A stretch of 46,906 nt of DNA from Candidatus Krumholzibacteriia bacterium (GTDB taxonomy: Bacteria > Krumholzibacteriota > Krumholzibacteriia > JAJRXK01), in NCBI GenBank assembly GCA_029932915.1, contig JAOZPE010000023.1, positions 1-46,906 of the forward strand, read 5' to 3'. How positions within the stretch are numbered: position 1 is the first letter of the stretch; each line of letters opens with the position of its first letter. Both the position numbers and the translations under genes were made by a program. The notes beneath the pieces were generated by a model. That model saw nothing but the letters and a program-made list of their open reading frames with translations. It had not been told where the DNA came from and ran no database searches. Shown in pieces: positions 17,339-26,370 of the stretch.

Positions 17339-17368
17339 TTGACGGTTCCTTCGAGGCTGTGCTAGGGT
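17339..17368 (+). promoter_or_regulatory. Promoter of selA
   Basis: TTGACG (17339-17344), an 18-base spacer, then TAGGGT (17363-17368) preceded by TGC, about 42 bases before the selA ATG. It stands back to back with the tonB promoter, the two -35 boxes only 11 bases apart, so one regulator could control both. Confidence 0.6.
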
Positions 17369-17409
17369 GGCGCCACCCGCGCCCTCCGATCGAGGATGAT
17401 GCCTCCGAT

Positions 17410-18843
17410 ATGAGCCATCCCGGGCGGCAATTGCCGCCGTTCCAGGACCTTCTCCGGCGTCGTGGTGTCCGCGCTCTCACCCGCCGCCTCGACCGCGAGC
17501 TGGTGAACCGACTGGCCCGGGAGATCCTTGCCCAGGAGAGGGAATTCCTGGGGCGGGGCCGCGGACTCGCCGCGCGCTACGGAAGCGATGAGCCGGACCG
17601 CGCCACCCTGTCCCGCCATCTGGAGGATCGTCTCACCCGTGAGGTCGACCGGCTGCTGCGCCCGAAGTTGAAGACGGTGGTCAATGCCACCGGGGTCCTC
17701 CTGCACACCAATCTGGGACGGGCCCTGCTGTCCGGCACCGCTCGCGAGGAGCTGGCGCGCATCGCCGCCCATCCGGTGGCCCTGGAGATCGACCTCGACA
17801 CCGGCCAGCGGGGCAGCCGCAACGACAAGGTGGCGCGCTGGCTGCGACTGCTCACCGGCGCCGAGGACGCCCTCGCGGTGAACAACGGAGCCGGTGCCCT
17901 GTGGCTCACCGTCCATGGGTTGGGCCGGCGACGCCGGGCGGTGATCTCGCGCGGCGAACAGGTGGCGATCGGGGGTTCCTTCCGCATGCCCGAACTCCTG
18001 CGCACCACCGGTGCGGTGATCACCGAGGTGGGTACCACCAACAAGACCACGCTGGCCGACTACGCGGCGGTGGTCCGCGAGGGCGATCTGGTGTTGAAGG
18101 TCCATCCGAGCAACTACCGGGTGGAGGGCTTCACCGAGGAATGCAGTCTCAAGAGCCTGGGCGAGTTGTGTCGTGAGCGCGGGGCCATCCTGGTCTTCGA
18201 CGCCGGCAGCGGCTGTCTGGTTCCCCTGGGCAAGAAGGGTCTGCGGGGGGAGATGACCATCTCCGAGGCCCTGCGGGCCGGCTCCCAGGTGGTGACCTTC
18301 AGCGGCGACAAGCTGTTGGGGGGTCCGCAGGCGGGTCTGGTCGTGGGACAGCGGCAGTGGATCCAGCGTCTGTCCCGCCATCCCATGATGCGGGCCCTGC
18401 GTCTGGACAAGCTCATCCTGGGTACCCTGGAGGCGACCCTGCGCGACTACGGCCGTCCGGGCCGTCGGCCGCCCCTGCCGCTTTTCGACACCCTCGACCT
18501 GAGCCTGGCCCAACTGCGCCGCCGGGCGCAGGCACTGGCCGAACGCATCGAGCCCCATCTGCCCTCGGGATGGCAATTGAGATGGGGGAAGGAAGAGGGG
18601 ATGATCGGCGGCGGTTCGTATGCCCAGCAGGCGGTCGCCACTGTGGGCTTGCGCATCCGGGGCCCGGTGGAGCACAGTGCCGAGAGGCTGCACGTGGCTC
18701 TGCGACGGGGTGATCCCGCCGTGCTCACCCGCATCGCTCGCGGAGAGATCCTCATCGATCTGCGGACTCCACAGGAAGAGGATCTGGCGGTGATCGCCGA
18801 CCGGATCGTCCATCTCCTGGAGATGGAGGAGAGAAACACATGA
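17410..18843 (+). CDS. selA: L-seryl-tRNA(Sec) selenium transferase
   Basis: 477 residues, close to E. coli SelA (463). SelA is a PLP enzyme that turns Ser-tRNA(Sec) into Sec-tRNA(Sec). Visible motifs are VVNATGVLLHTNLGRALLS, ALAVNNGAGALWLTV, TEVGTTNKTTLADY, VHPSNYRVEGF, and VVTFSGDKLLGGPQAGLVVG with Lys301 as the PLP lysine. The ATG at 17410 is the first that gives the family N-terminus (LPPFQDLLRRRGVRALTRRL). selB, selD and tRNA-Sec are not in the window. The stop overlaps the next gene (ATGA), tying it to an unrelated SPOR protein. The organism very likely makes selenoproteins. Confidence 0.95.
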   Translation: MSHPGRQLPPFQDLLRRRGVRALTRRLDRELVNRLAREILAQEREFLGRGRGLAARYGSDEPDRATLSRHLEDRLTREVDRLLRPKLKTVVNATGVLLHTNLGRALLSGTAREELARIAAHPVALEIDLDTGQRGSRNDKVARWLRLLTGAEDALAVNNGAGALWLTVHGLGRRRRAVISRGEQVAIGGSFRMPELLRTTGAVITEVGTTNKTTLADYAAVVREGDLVLKVHPSNYRVEGFTEECSLKSLGELCRERGAILVFDAGSGCLVPLGKKGLRGEMTISEALRAGSQVVTFSGDKLLGGPQAGLVVGQRQWIQRLSRHPMMRALRLDKLILGTLEATLRDYGRPGRRPPLPLFDTLDLSLAQLRRRAQALAERIEPHLPSGWQLRWGKEEGMIGGGSYAQQAVATVGLRIRGPVEHSAERLHVALRRGDPAVLTRIARGEILIDLRTPQEEDLAVIADRIVHLLEMEERNT

Positions 18844-20465
18844 CGACGGACGGGCAGGAACCCTTCGATCCCCAGCGCCGGGAAGGCGTCGAGGAAGCCG
18901 GAGTATGGATTCGGGACACCCTGGGCCGTACCACCAGCGGTTTCTATCACCTGGGCTACTCGTCGGCCCAGCCCTCGGCCTGGTCCACGGTGGACGATCT
19001 GCTGGACGACGACCATCTGGAGGAATTCCGCCTGGTGGCCGAAGGGCTGCGCGCCCATGGGGGCGGGAAGAAGAGCCTGGTGGTGGTGGTCACCGATGAC
19101 CAGGCCGAAGGCCGGGCCCGCTGCTATCTGGCCTTCCAGGTGGCCCGCCTGCTGGCCGAGGGTGGTGCACGGGTCCTCGTGGTCGACGGGGAGTTCGAAC
19201 AGGAGGGCCCGGCCGACTGGCTCGGCGATCCCCAGCGTGAGGGTCTGCTCGACGTGGCGCGCTACGGCGCATCCCCTCGCGCCGCCCTGCAGAAGAGCGG
19301 GGTGGATCGGGTCGACCTGATGGGCGTGGGCAGCTATCGCCCCCACGACAGCGACCCCCTCAGCGATGAAGAGATGTGGAGTGCCCTGCACCAGCTCCGC
19401 CAGGGATGGCAATACGTCCTGTGCACCGCTCCTTCCCGCACCCGGGACGGCTCCTTCCATCCGCTGCTGCAGCGCTGCGACGGCGTGCTCATGGGGCTGG
19501 TGCTGGAGGGGGAGGCGCGGGACCGCTTCGAGGACGTGGCCGAGCAGCTCATGGATGCCTCCATCCCCATCTTCGGGGTCATGGCCTTTCCCCGGGCAGG
19601 GGAGGCCTCCCCGTCGCCGGCCGAGCCGTCCGCCGAGGAGGAGAGCGCGGTCGAGGAGGAGTTCCGGACGCGCGTCGTGCGCAGCGACACCGGGCCGGCT
19701 CCGGTGGAGATCCACCGGAGCAGCCGGCTGTTCCGCCGCGTCGTGCTGGCCGTCGCCGCCGTCCTGCTGGTCTTCCTCGGGGCCTGGGGCGCCATCCTGT
19801 GGACGCAGCGGGAACGGTCCGCCCCGGCCGAGAGGCCGACGCAGGTGGCGAAGGCAGAGCAGCCGTCCACCCCACCGCCGCCGCTGGACGTGGAACACGC
19901 CATCCTCTCCGGCGGATCGGGACCGTCCGCCACGGCCGATGCGGGCGGATCCGCGCCGGTCTCGGCGGTGAAGCCGCAGGAGACCGCGAAGCGGCCGGCC
20001 CAGGTGGAGCCGCCGCAGGAGACCGCGAAGCCGGCGCCGGAGACGGTGAAGCCTCCGCAGGAGACTGCGAAGCCTCCGCAGGAGACGGTGAAGCCGCCGC
20101 AGGAGACGGCGAAGCCACCACAGGAGGCCGTGAAGCCGCCGGTTCCCTCTTCCTCGCCGGAGCAGGACGCCGAGCGGGCGGAGTTGATGAAGGCCCTCCG
20201 TCTGCGACCGCACGACGGTTGGGCGCTGCATCCATGGAGCTATCGCGATTCCACCCGGGCCCTTCCCTCGGTGCGCCGCTTGCGCGCGGAGGGAATGGAA
20301 GCGATCGTGGTGCGTGCGGAGATTCCCAACCGGGGGACATGGTTCCGGGTGCTCGTGGGCAATTTCGCCACGCGCCGACAGGCATTGCAGGCCCGCCGGA
20401 TCCTGGCCGAATGGCCTCATCTCGATCCCATCGACAGCGTGGGAGTCATCAAGGTCGGCGGGTGA
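18840..20465 (+). CDS. Single-pass SPOR-domain protein with degenerate CpsD/ParA-like cytoplasmic domain
   Basis: 541 residues. Residues about 75-265 look like the Rossmann P-loop fold of CpsD/MinD proteins (SLVVVVTDDQAEGRARCYLA, VARLLAEGGARVLVVDGEF, GWQYVLCTAPS, FGVMAFPRA), but the Walker GKST is replaced by GRAR (91-94), so ATP hydrolysis is unlikely. One membrane helix lies at about 301-322, then a Pro/Lys-rich stretch of seven-residue PPQETAK/V repeats (about 377-434). The C-terminus (about 465-541; GTWFRVLVGNFATRRQALQA) is a SPOR domain, which binds denuded peptidoglycan at division sites. It may be a division or cell-wall sensor. Its ATG overlaps selA; smc follows 52 bases later. Confidence 0.75.
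   Translation: MTTDGQEPFDPQRREGVEEAGVWIRDTLGRTTSGFYHLGYSSAQPSAWSTVDDLLDDDHLEEFRLVAEGLRAHGGGKKSLVVVVTDDQAEGRARCYLAFQVARLLAEGGARVLVVDGEFEQEGPADWLGDPQREGLLDVARYGASPRAALQKSGVDRVDLMGVGSYRPHDSDPLSDEEMWSALHQLRQGWQYVLCTAPSRTRDGSFHPLLQRCDGVLMGLVLEGEARDRFEDVAEQLMDASIPIFGVMAFPRAGEASPSPAEPSAEEESAVEEEFRTRVVRSDTGPAPVEIHRSSRLFRRVVLAVAAVLLVFLGAWGAILWTQRERSAPAERPTQVAKAEQPSTPPPPLDVEHAILSGGSGPSATADAGGSAPVSAVKPQETAKRPAQVEPPQETAKPAPETVKPPQETAKPPQETVKPPQETAKPPQEAVKPPVPSSSPEQDAERAELMKALRLRPHDGWALHPWSYRDSTRALPSVRRLRAEGMEAIVVRAEIPNRGTWFRVLVGNFATRRQALQARRILAEWPHLDPIDSVGVIKVGG
19968..20141 (+). repeat. In-frame 21-base tandem repeats encoding PPQETAK/V
   Basis: About eight imperfect copies of a 21-base unit (AAGCCTCCGCAGGAGACGGTG type) sit in the periplasmic linker of the SPOR protein. 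Unit identity is high in the last five copies, which suggests recent slippage or duplication. It is coding, with no spacers, so it is not a CRISPR array. Confidence 0.85.
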
Positions 20466-20517
20466 TGCGCCAGCAGGCGCCGCCCCGCAGGATCATCAGC
20501 AAGGGGAGAAGGACGCG

Positions 20518-23500
20518 GTGAGATTGAAACGGGTGGAGATGATCGGCTTCAAGTCGTTCATGGACCGGACGGTCCTGGATTTTCGCGACGGGGTGACCGC
20601 CGTCCTCGGGCCCAACGGTTCGGGAAAGAGCAATGTCGTCGACGCGGTGCGCTGGGTCCTGGGTGAACAGAGTCCCAAGCAGTTGCGCGGCGAGAAGATG
20701 GAAGACGTCATCTTCAAGGGGAGCGCCCGGCGCAAGCCGCTGTCCACGGCCGAGGTCACCCTGACCTTCAACAACGACGACGGCGTGCTCGACATCGAGT
20801 ACGGCGAGGTGGCCATCACCCGGCGGGTCTCGCGTGAGGGCGGAAGCGACTACTTCCTCAACCGCACCCCGTGCCGTCTCAAGGATCTCAAGGATCTGCT
20901 CTACGACACCGGGGCGGGCAACAACGCCTATTCGATCATCGAGCAGGAGATGGTGGGTCAGGTCCTCGATCCGAACGAGAACAAGGTGCGCTCGATCCTC
21001 GAAGAGGGATCGGGGGTCGTCCGCTACAAGGCCCGCCGCAAGGAAGCCCTTCGCAAGCTCGATCTCACCGAACGCGATCTCCTGCGGGTCGAGGACATCA
21101 TCGAGGAGATCAGCCGCCAGGTCCGCAGCCTCGCCCGGCAGGTGGGCAAGGCCCGCCGCCATCAGAAGCTCTTCGGCGAACTGCGTTCGCTGGAGATCAT
21201 CAAGGCCCACTTCAGCGCCGCTTCCCTGCGCGAGGAACTCCAGGAGCTTCAAGGGCGGATCGAGGAGCTGCGCAGTGTCGACAGCGGGGAGAGCGCCGAG
21301 CTCGCCCGCCACCGCGCCCGCATCGAGGAGATGCGCCCGGCGATCGACGAACTGGAGAACCGTCGCCGCGATCTGGAGAGCGAAGTGGCCGGCGTCGAGT
21401 CCCGCTTGAAGACCACCGAAGGGGAACTGCTGGTCCTGCGCGAGCGGCTCGAGAGCGGGGGACGCCGCCGCAGTGAGATCGCCGGCGAGCTGCAGCGCAC
21501 CGTCGAGCACACCGAGCGCAACCGCGAGGATCTCGCCGCGGCCCGCCAGGAACAGGAGGAATTGCTCGTCCGTCTCGAGGAGGCACGGGTCAAGGAGAAG
21601 GATCTGCACCAGGCCCTGCAGGAGGTGAACCAGCAGCATGCGCGGGCGCGCGAGGCCCTGGCCGAGGCCCAGCAACTCAACCTGGGCTTCCTCGAGGAGG
21701 TCGCCGAGCGCAAGAAGGACCTGGCCACCCAGGAGGCCAAGGTCCAGTCACTGCAGGAGAGGGAGCGCCAACTGGAGAGCGCCCTGGAGGAACTCGACCG
21801 CCGCCGTTCCGCGCTCCGCGAGGAACTCTCCGAAGCCGAGCGCAAGCTCGGGGCGGTGAACGCCCAACGGGAGAGCCTGGAAGCCGAGCTGGCGCGGCAC
21901 CGCGAGGCCGAGGGCCAGATGGAGGAGAACCTGCAGAAGGCCCTGGAGAAGCGGGCCGAGTCGGCCGACGAGCTGGCGCGGGCGGAGAGCGCGCACGAGA
22001 TCGCGGCCCGCATCGCGGCCGAGTACGAAGGCTACCGCAGCGGGGCGGCCTCCCTGTTGAAGGACGAAGAGGCGCGTTCCCTCCTGCGGGGAGCCCTGGC
22101 GGAGACCCTGGTGGTGGAGGAGGGATACGAGAAGGCCTTCGAGCTGCTCTTCGGCGAGGACAAGGACGCCCTGCTGGTGGACGGTCTGAAGGACGCCCAG
22201 CAACTGGCGGCCCGGCTCGCCGAAGGCAAGCGGGGCCGCGGATCCTTCCTCGTCGACTGGGGGGAAGCGGTCGAAGAGAACGAGGTGGAGGCATCCCTGC
22301 CCGGGCGCAGTGCGCTCGAACTGGTGACGATCAAGGGAGGCAAGGGCCGCCATCTCCGCTCGTGGCTGGGCCGGGTGAGGGTGGTGGACACCGCCCAGGA
22401 GGCGGTCGATGCCGCACTCGCGCTGGCGGGCCGAAGAGTGTCCTTCCTGGCCCGTGAGGGTCTGTTCATCCGCCACGACGGCCTGGTCCGCGGAGGCGGC
22501 GGACAGGAGAAGCGTGAACTGTCGATCTTCGGCCGGCAGGAGCAGGTGGAGAAGCTCGCGCAGAAGGTCGAGAGCAAGCGGGCCCGGCTGGAGGCGAGCG
22601 CCGAAGCGGTGAGGGAGATCGAGGCGCAGCGGGCGGTGGTGCGGGACGCCGTGACCGAGACCCTGGCGCACCTGCGCTCCTTGCAGGACGAGGCGAAGGA
22701 ACTCTCCGCGGTGGTCGCCTCGCGCCGTTCGCTCCTGGAGGAGGCCGAGCAGAGATACCAGACGAATGCAGCCGAGCGCGAAGAGGTCCGCCGCCGGCTC
22801 GAGGAGTTCTTCACCCATCTGGAGAACATGCAGCGGGGCCTGGGGCGTCAGGGTGCCGACCAGGAGGCGTCGCGCCGCCGGGTGGGTGAGCTCGGAGAAG
22901 AGGTGCGCGATCTGGAGAAGGCGCGCGATGAGGCACAGGAACTCCACGCCTCGGCGCGCCTGGACCGGACGGAGAAGGAGGGTCAGGCGAGGGAACTGGA
23001 GAGCCGCATCCATCGCCTCAGCGCGGTCGATCAGGACCTGCAGCAACGGCGGGAGCGTCTGGAGATGGAGGACGCCCAGCTGGCCGAGCAGATCGAACGC
23101 TGGGGCCGGGAGGCCGCCGAGCACGAGGAGGGGCTGCAGACGCTCTTCGCCCAGCGCGACAGCAAGGGTGAAGAGCTGCGTGTCCTGCGCGAGGAGATCG
23201 ATGTCCGCCGTGCCGAGCTGGAGGAAGCACAGTCGAGGATGCAGGAGATCGCCGAACGCCAGAAGGAGAAGGCCCAGGCGCTCGGTGAGCTGGAGAACCA
23301 GATGACCCGCAATCGGCTGAAGCTGGAGAATCTCCAGGAGCGCATCCGCGAGAAGTACCAGGTGGACTTCGAGGAGGCATTCGCCGCGCTGAAGGACGAG
23401 GATCTTCCTCGCGATCTCGTTCGCGAGGAAGGGCGATTCTCCATGGAACAGGTCGAGGAATTCCTGGAGCTGCGCCGGGAGAAGATGGAGAAGATGGGGC

Positions 23501-24231
23501 CGGTGAACTTCGCCGCAGTCGAGGAATACGACCAGAAGAAGGCGCGTCTTCAGTTCCTCGAGGCGCAGAGGGACGATCTGTTGCAGAGCAAGGAACACCT
23601 GCTGCAGGCGATCGATCGCATCAACCGCACGGCCCGGACGCTCTTCCACGACACCTTCGAGAAGGTGCGCTCGAGTTTCCAGGAGATCTTCACCACCCTC
23701 TTCGAGGGCGGCGAGGCCGATCTCGAACTGGTCAAGACCGACGATCCGCTCGAGGCGGACGTGATCATCCACGCTCGCCCCAAGGGCAAGAAGATCGATG
23801 CGGTCAGCCTGCTCTCCGGTGGTGAGCGGGCCCTGACCGCCATCGCATTCCTCTTCGCGGTCTACCTGATCAAGCCCAGTCCCTTCTGTATCCTCGACGA
23901 GGTCGACGCTCCGCTGGACGACAAGAACATCGGCCGCTTCGTGCGCCTGCTCGAGCGCTTCCAGCAGAAGACCCAGTTCATCGTGATCACCCACAACAAG
24001 CTGACGATGGAGGCGGCCGACCACCTCTACGGGGTGACCATGGAGGAGAGCGGGGTCAGCCGCCTGGTATCGGTGACCTTCGCCCAGCTCGACCAGGACG
24101 ATCCGCTGAAGACCCTGGAGGCGGCGGCCGGCGCACCGGCGGCGGTGAACGCGGCCGGAGGCAATGGGAGCGGGAACGGTGGAGCCCATGCGTCCACCGA
24201 CGATCTCAAGCGGCTCGAAGGGGAGGCCTAG
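20518..24231 (+). CDS. smc: Chromosome segregation protein SMC
   Basis: 1237 residues from a GTG preceded by GGGGAGAAGG. The N-terminus MRLKRVEMIGFKSFMDRTVL plus Walker A GPNGSGKS (31-38) forms the first half of the ATPase head. Long coiled coils (about 165-500 and 665-1000) flank a hinge (about 505-660; GYRSGAASLLKDEEARSLLR onward). The C-terminal head has the signature LSGGE (1099-1103) and Walker B CILDEVDAPLDD (1124-1135). SMC condenses chromosomes with ScpA/ScpB. The last 60 residues are Gly/Ala/Asn-rich and not conserved. It is followed four bases later by ftsY, the common smc-ftsY pair. Confidence 0.97.
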   Translation: MRLKRVEMIGFKSFMDRTVLDFRDGVTAVLGPNGSGKSNVVDAVRWVLGEQSPKQLRGEKMEDVIFKGSARRKPLSTAEVTLTFNNDDGVLDIEYGEVAITRRVSREGGSDYFLNRTPCRLKDLKDLLYDTGAGNNAYSIIEQEMVGQVLDPNENKVRSILEEGSGVVRYKARRKEALRKLDLTERDLLRVEDIIEEISRQVRSLARQVGKARRHQKLFGELRSLEIIKAHFSAASLREELQELQGRIEELRSVDSGESAELARHRARIEEMRPAIDELENRRRDLESEVAGVESRLKTTEGELLVLRERLESGGRRRSEIAGELQRTVEHTERNREDLAAARQEQEELLVRLEEARVKEKDLHQALQEVNQQHARAREALAEAQQLNLGFLEEVAERKKDLATQEAKVQSLQERERQLESALEELDRRRSALREELSEAERKLGAVNAQRESLEAELARHREAEGQMEENLQKALEKRAESADELARAESAHEIAARIAAEYEGYRSGAASLLKDEEARSLLRGALAETLVVEEGYEKAFELLFGEDKDALLVDGLKDAQQLAARLAEGKRGRGSFLVDWGEAVEENEVEASLPGRSALELVTIKGGKGRHLRSWLGRVRVVDTAQEAVDAALALAGRRVSFLAREGLFIRHDGLVRGGGGQEKRELSIFGRQEQVEKLAQKVESKRARLEASAEAVREIEAQRAVVRDAVTETLAHLRSLQDEAKELSAVVASRRSLLEEAEQRYQTNAAEREEVRRRLEEFFTHLENMQRGLGRQGADQEASRRRVGELGEEVRDLEKARDEAQELHASARLDRTEKEGQARELESRIHRLSAVDQDLQQRRERLEMEDAQLAEQIERWGREAAEHEEGLQTLFAQRDSKGEELRVLREEIDVRRAELEEAQSRMQEIAERQKEKAQALGELENQMTRNRLKLENLQERIREKYQVDFEEAFAALKDEDLPRDLVREEGRFSMEQVEEFLELRREKMEKMGPVNFAAVEEYDQKKARLQFLEAQRDDLLQSKEHLLQAIDRINRTARTLFHDTFEKVRSSFQEIFTTLFEGGEADLELVKTDDPLEADVIIHARPKGKKIDAVSLLSGGERALTAIAFLFAVYLIKPSPFCILDEVDAPLDDKNIGRFVRLLERFQQKTQFIVITHNKLTMEAADHLYGVTMEESGVSRLVSVTFAQLDQDDPLKTLEAAAGAPAAVNAAGGNGSGNGGAHASTDDLKRLEGEA

Positions 24232-24235
24232 TCCA

Positions 24236-25171
24236 TTGGTCTTCGGTGCGCTGCGCAAACTGCGCGACAGTCTGGGCAAGACCCGTGGGGAGGTGATGGG
24301 CCGCATCCAGGCGGCCCTTCGCCGTGAGGTGTACCTCACCGACGAGTTCCTCGAAGAGGTCGAGGAGATCCTCATCGCCGCCGACGTGGGCGTGGATGCC
24401 TCGGTCGAACTCGCCGAGAGTCTGCGCCGCCGCCTGAAGCAGGAGAAGGCCCAGGCCGATCTGGCCGAGGTCACCCGGGTGCTGCGCGAGGACGTCGCCG
24501 CGATGCTCGGAGGGGAGGAGGCGGAGCCCGAACTCGGCGGGCCGCCGCACGTCATCCTCATGGTGGGGGTGAACGGGGTGGGCAAGACCACCTCCATCGC
24601 CAAGCTCGCCCGCTTCCACAAGGACCGTGGCCGCAAGGTCCTGTTGGCCGCCGCCGATACCTTCCGCGCCGCCGCCGTCGAGCAGCTCGTGAGCTGGGCC
24701 GATCGGGTCGGAGTCGACGTGGTCCGACAGGGCATGGGGAGCGATCCGGCCGCGGTCGCCTTCGACGCTCTGGCCGCGGCCCGTGCCCGCGGCCACGACG
24801 TGGTCATCGTGGATACGGCGGGGCGCCTGCAGAACAAGGAAGGTCTCATGCGCGAGCTGGAGAAGATCGCGCGGGTGTGCGGCAGACAGGTGGACGGCGC
24901 GCCCCACGAGACCATCCTGTGCCTGGACGCCAACACCGGCCAGAACGGTATCACCCAGGCCAAGGAGTTCTCCGCCGTCGTGCCCATCGACGCCATCCTG
25001 TTGAGCAAGCTGGATGGGACGGCGAAGGGGGGCGTGGTGGTGGCGATCGCCCGCAGCCTCCAACTGCCGGTGCGTTACGTGGGGACGGGTGAGGGCGTGG
25101 ACGATTTCGCCCTGTTCAGTCCGAGGGAGTTCGCGGAGGGTCTCTTCCAGATGGAAGAGCCGAGCGACTGA
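24236..25171 (+). CDS. ftsY: Signal recognition particle receptor FtsY
   Basis: 311 residues from a TTG nine bases after GGGGAGG at the end of smc. The N domain (about 1-85) lacks the long acidic A region of E. coli FtsY, so this is the short NG form. The G domain has GVNGVGKT (111-118), the insertion-box motif DTFRAAAVEQL, DTAGRLQNK, and SKLDGTAKGG. FtsY is a GTPase that docks SRP-ribosome complexes at the membrane for protein insertion. No better ATG or GTG start is available near the ribosome site. Confidence 0.95.
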   Translation: MVFGALRKLRDSLGKTRGEVMGRIQAALRREVYLTDEFLEEVEEILIAADVGVDASVELAESLRRRLKQEKAQADLAEVTRVLREDVAAMLGGEEAEPELGGPPHVILMVGVNGVGKTTSIAKLARFHKDRGRKVLLAAADTFRAAAVEQLVSWADRVGVDVVRQGMGSDPAAVAFDALAAARARGHDVVIVDTAGRLQNKEGLMRELEKIARVCGRQVDGAPHETILCLDANTGQNGITQAKEFSAVVPIDAILLSKLDGTAKGGVVVAIARSLQLPVRYVGTGEGVDDFALFSPREFAEGLFQMEEPSD

Positions 25172-25194
25172 GCCCCCCACCCCGAGGAGCTCTG

Positions 25195-26310
25195 GTGGTG
25201 GTCCATTCCGACGAACACTGGATGCGCCGGGCCCTGCACCTGGCCGCCACGCGCTGTGGTGACACCTGGCCCAATCCCACCGTCGGTGCGGTGGTGGTGC
25301 GCGACGGCCAGGTGGTCGGAGAAGGGGCACATCACGCCGCCGGCCTCGCGCACGCCGAGGTCGTGGCCCTCGAGCAGGCCGGTTCCCAGGCCCGGGGTTC
25401 CACCCTCTACGTCACCCTCGAACCCTGCCATCACCATGGACGCACGCCCCCCTGCTCGTTGGCCATCCACCGCGCCGGAGTGAAGCGGGTGGTCTATGCA
25501 CTGAGGGATACGAATCCCCGGGTGAGCGGAGGGGGCGGGGCATGGCTGCGGGAGCAGGGGATCGAGGTTCGCGAGGGTCTCTTCGGCGAGATCGCCTGGG
25601 AACTCAACCATCCCTTCTTCGAGAGTGGAGGAGGGGCGCGGGCCCATCTCACCCTGAAGCTCGCCCAGAGCGTGGACGGACGCATCGCCCGCGTGAAGGG
25701 GCCGACGGAGGACGGCGCGCTGCGACGCATCACCGGAGAAGTGGCCCACCACCGTGTCCATCGCATGCGCGGCCGCAGCGCGGTGGTCCTGGTGGGCAGG
25801 CGTACGGCTGCCTACGACCATCCCCGTCTCGATGTTCGCCGGGGCGAGCCGCGCCGACAGCCCCGGCGCGCGGTGATCGATCCCCGGCTGAAGTGGGTCC
25901 CACCGGTGGTGGAGGGCAGCAGTCCGTGGATCATCTTCTGCGCCGAGGACGCATCGGCCTCCCTCCGGCGGCGTCTGGAATCGCAGGGCCATGAGCTCCG
26001 TCCTTGCCATCGGGGCCCCGATGGTGAACTTGAAGGGGAGGAGATCCTCGCCCAGCTCCACGAGATGGGCTTGGGGGCGGTCTTGCTGGAGGGTGGATGG
26101 GATACCGCAAGTCATTTCCTGAAAAGGAGTCTTGTCGATCGCTTCCACCTCTTCATGAGCCCTCGCCTGCTGGGGGGAGAGGGGCCGGGCCCCCACCTCT
26201 GGGAGGGGGCGGAGCTGGCCTGGGAGCGTTATCTTCTGCGCCGCGCGGGCGAGGACCTCGAATGGATCCTCCGACGGCCGGGACTGCCGGGGCCGCCGTG
26301 TGAGGGATGA
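25195..26310 (+). CDS. ribD: Riboflavin biosynthesis deaminase/reductase
   Basis: 371 residues with both RibD domains. The deaminase part (about 1-145) has the zinc site HAE (53-55) and PCHHHGRTPPC (Cys78, Cys87). The reductase part (about 150-360) has LTLKLAQSVDGRIA, GRRTAAYDHPRLDVR and LEGGWDTASHFL. It carries out the second and third steps of riboflavin synthesis after GTP cyclohydrolase II. The start is one of two adjacent GTG codons after GAGGAG. It lies 23 bases downstream of ftsY, too close for an FMN riboswitch, and heads a complete ribD-ribE-ribBA-ribH set. Confidence 0.95.
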   Translation: MVVHSDEHWMRRALHLAATRCGDTWPNPTVGAVVVRDGQVVGEGAHHAAGLAHAEVVALEQAGSQARGSTLYVTLEPCHHHGRTPPCSLAIHRAGVKRVVYALRDTNPRVSGGGGAWLREQGIEVREGLFGEIAWELNHPFFESGGGARAHLTLKLAQSVDGRIARVKGPTEDGALRRITGEVAHHRVHRMRGRSAVVLVGRRTAAYDHPRLDVRRGEPRRQPRRAVIDPRLKWVPPVVEGSSPWIIFCAEDASASLRRRLESQGHELRPCHRGPDGELEGEEILAQLHEMGLGAVLLEGGWDTASHFLKRSLVDRFHLFMSPRLLGGEGPGPHLWEGAELAWERYLLRRAGEDLEWILRRPGLPGPPCEG

Positions 26311-26370
26311 AGCACCGCCGCAGCAGGGGCGGTCCTTTCCAGATGGAATCCACCGGCCGGGAGATGGCCC

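Noticed and set aside
19968-20141. Tandem repeats considered as a CRISPR array
   Set aside because: The repeats are contiguous, in frame and encode PPQETAK/V units; there are no spacers.
21748-25008. A 1086-residue minus-strand open frame opposite smc and ftsY
   Set aside because: Both plus-strand genes are complete and conserved; the antisense frame has no ribosome site or known domain.
25172-26370. FMN riboswitch before the riboflavin genes
   Set aside because: The gaps before ribD (23 bases) and ribE (60 bases) are too short, and none of the conserved FMN-element pieces is visible.
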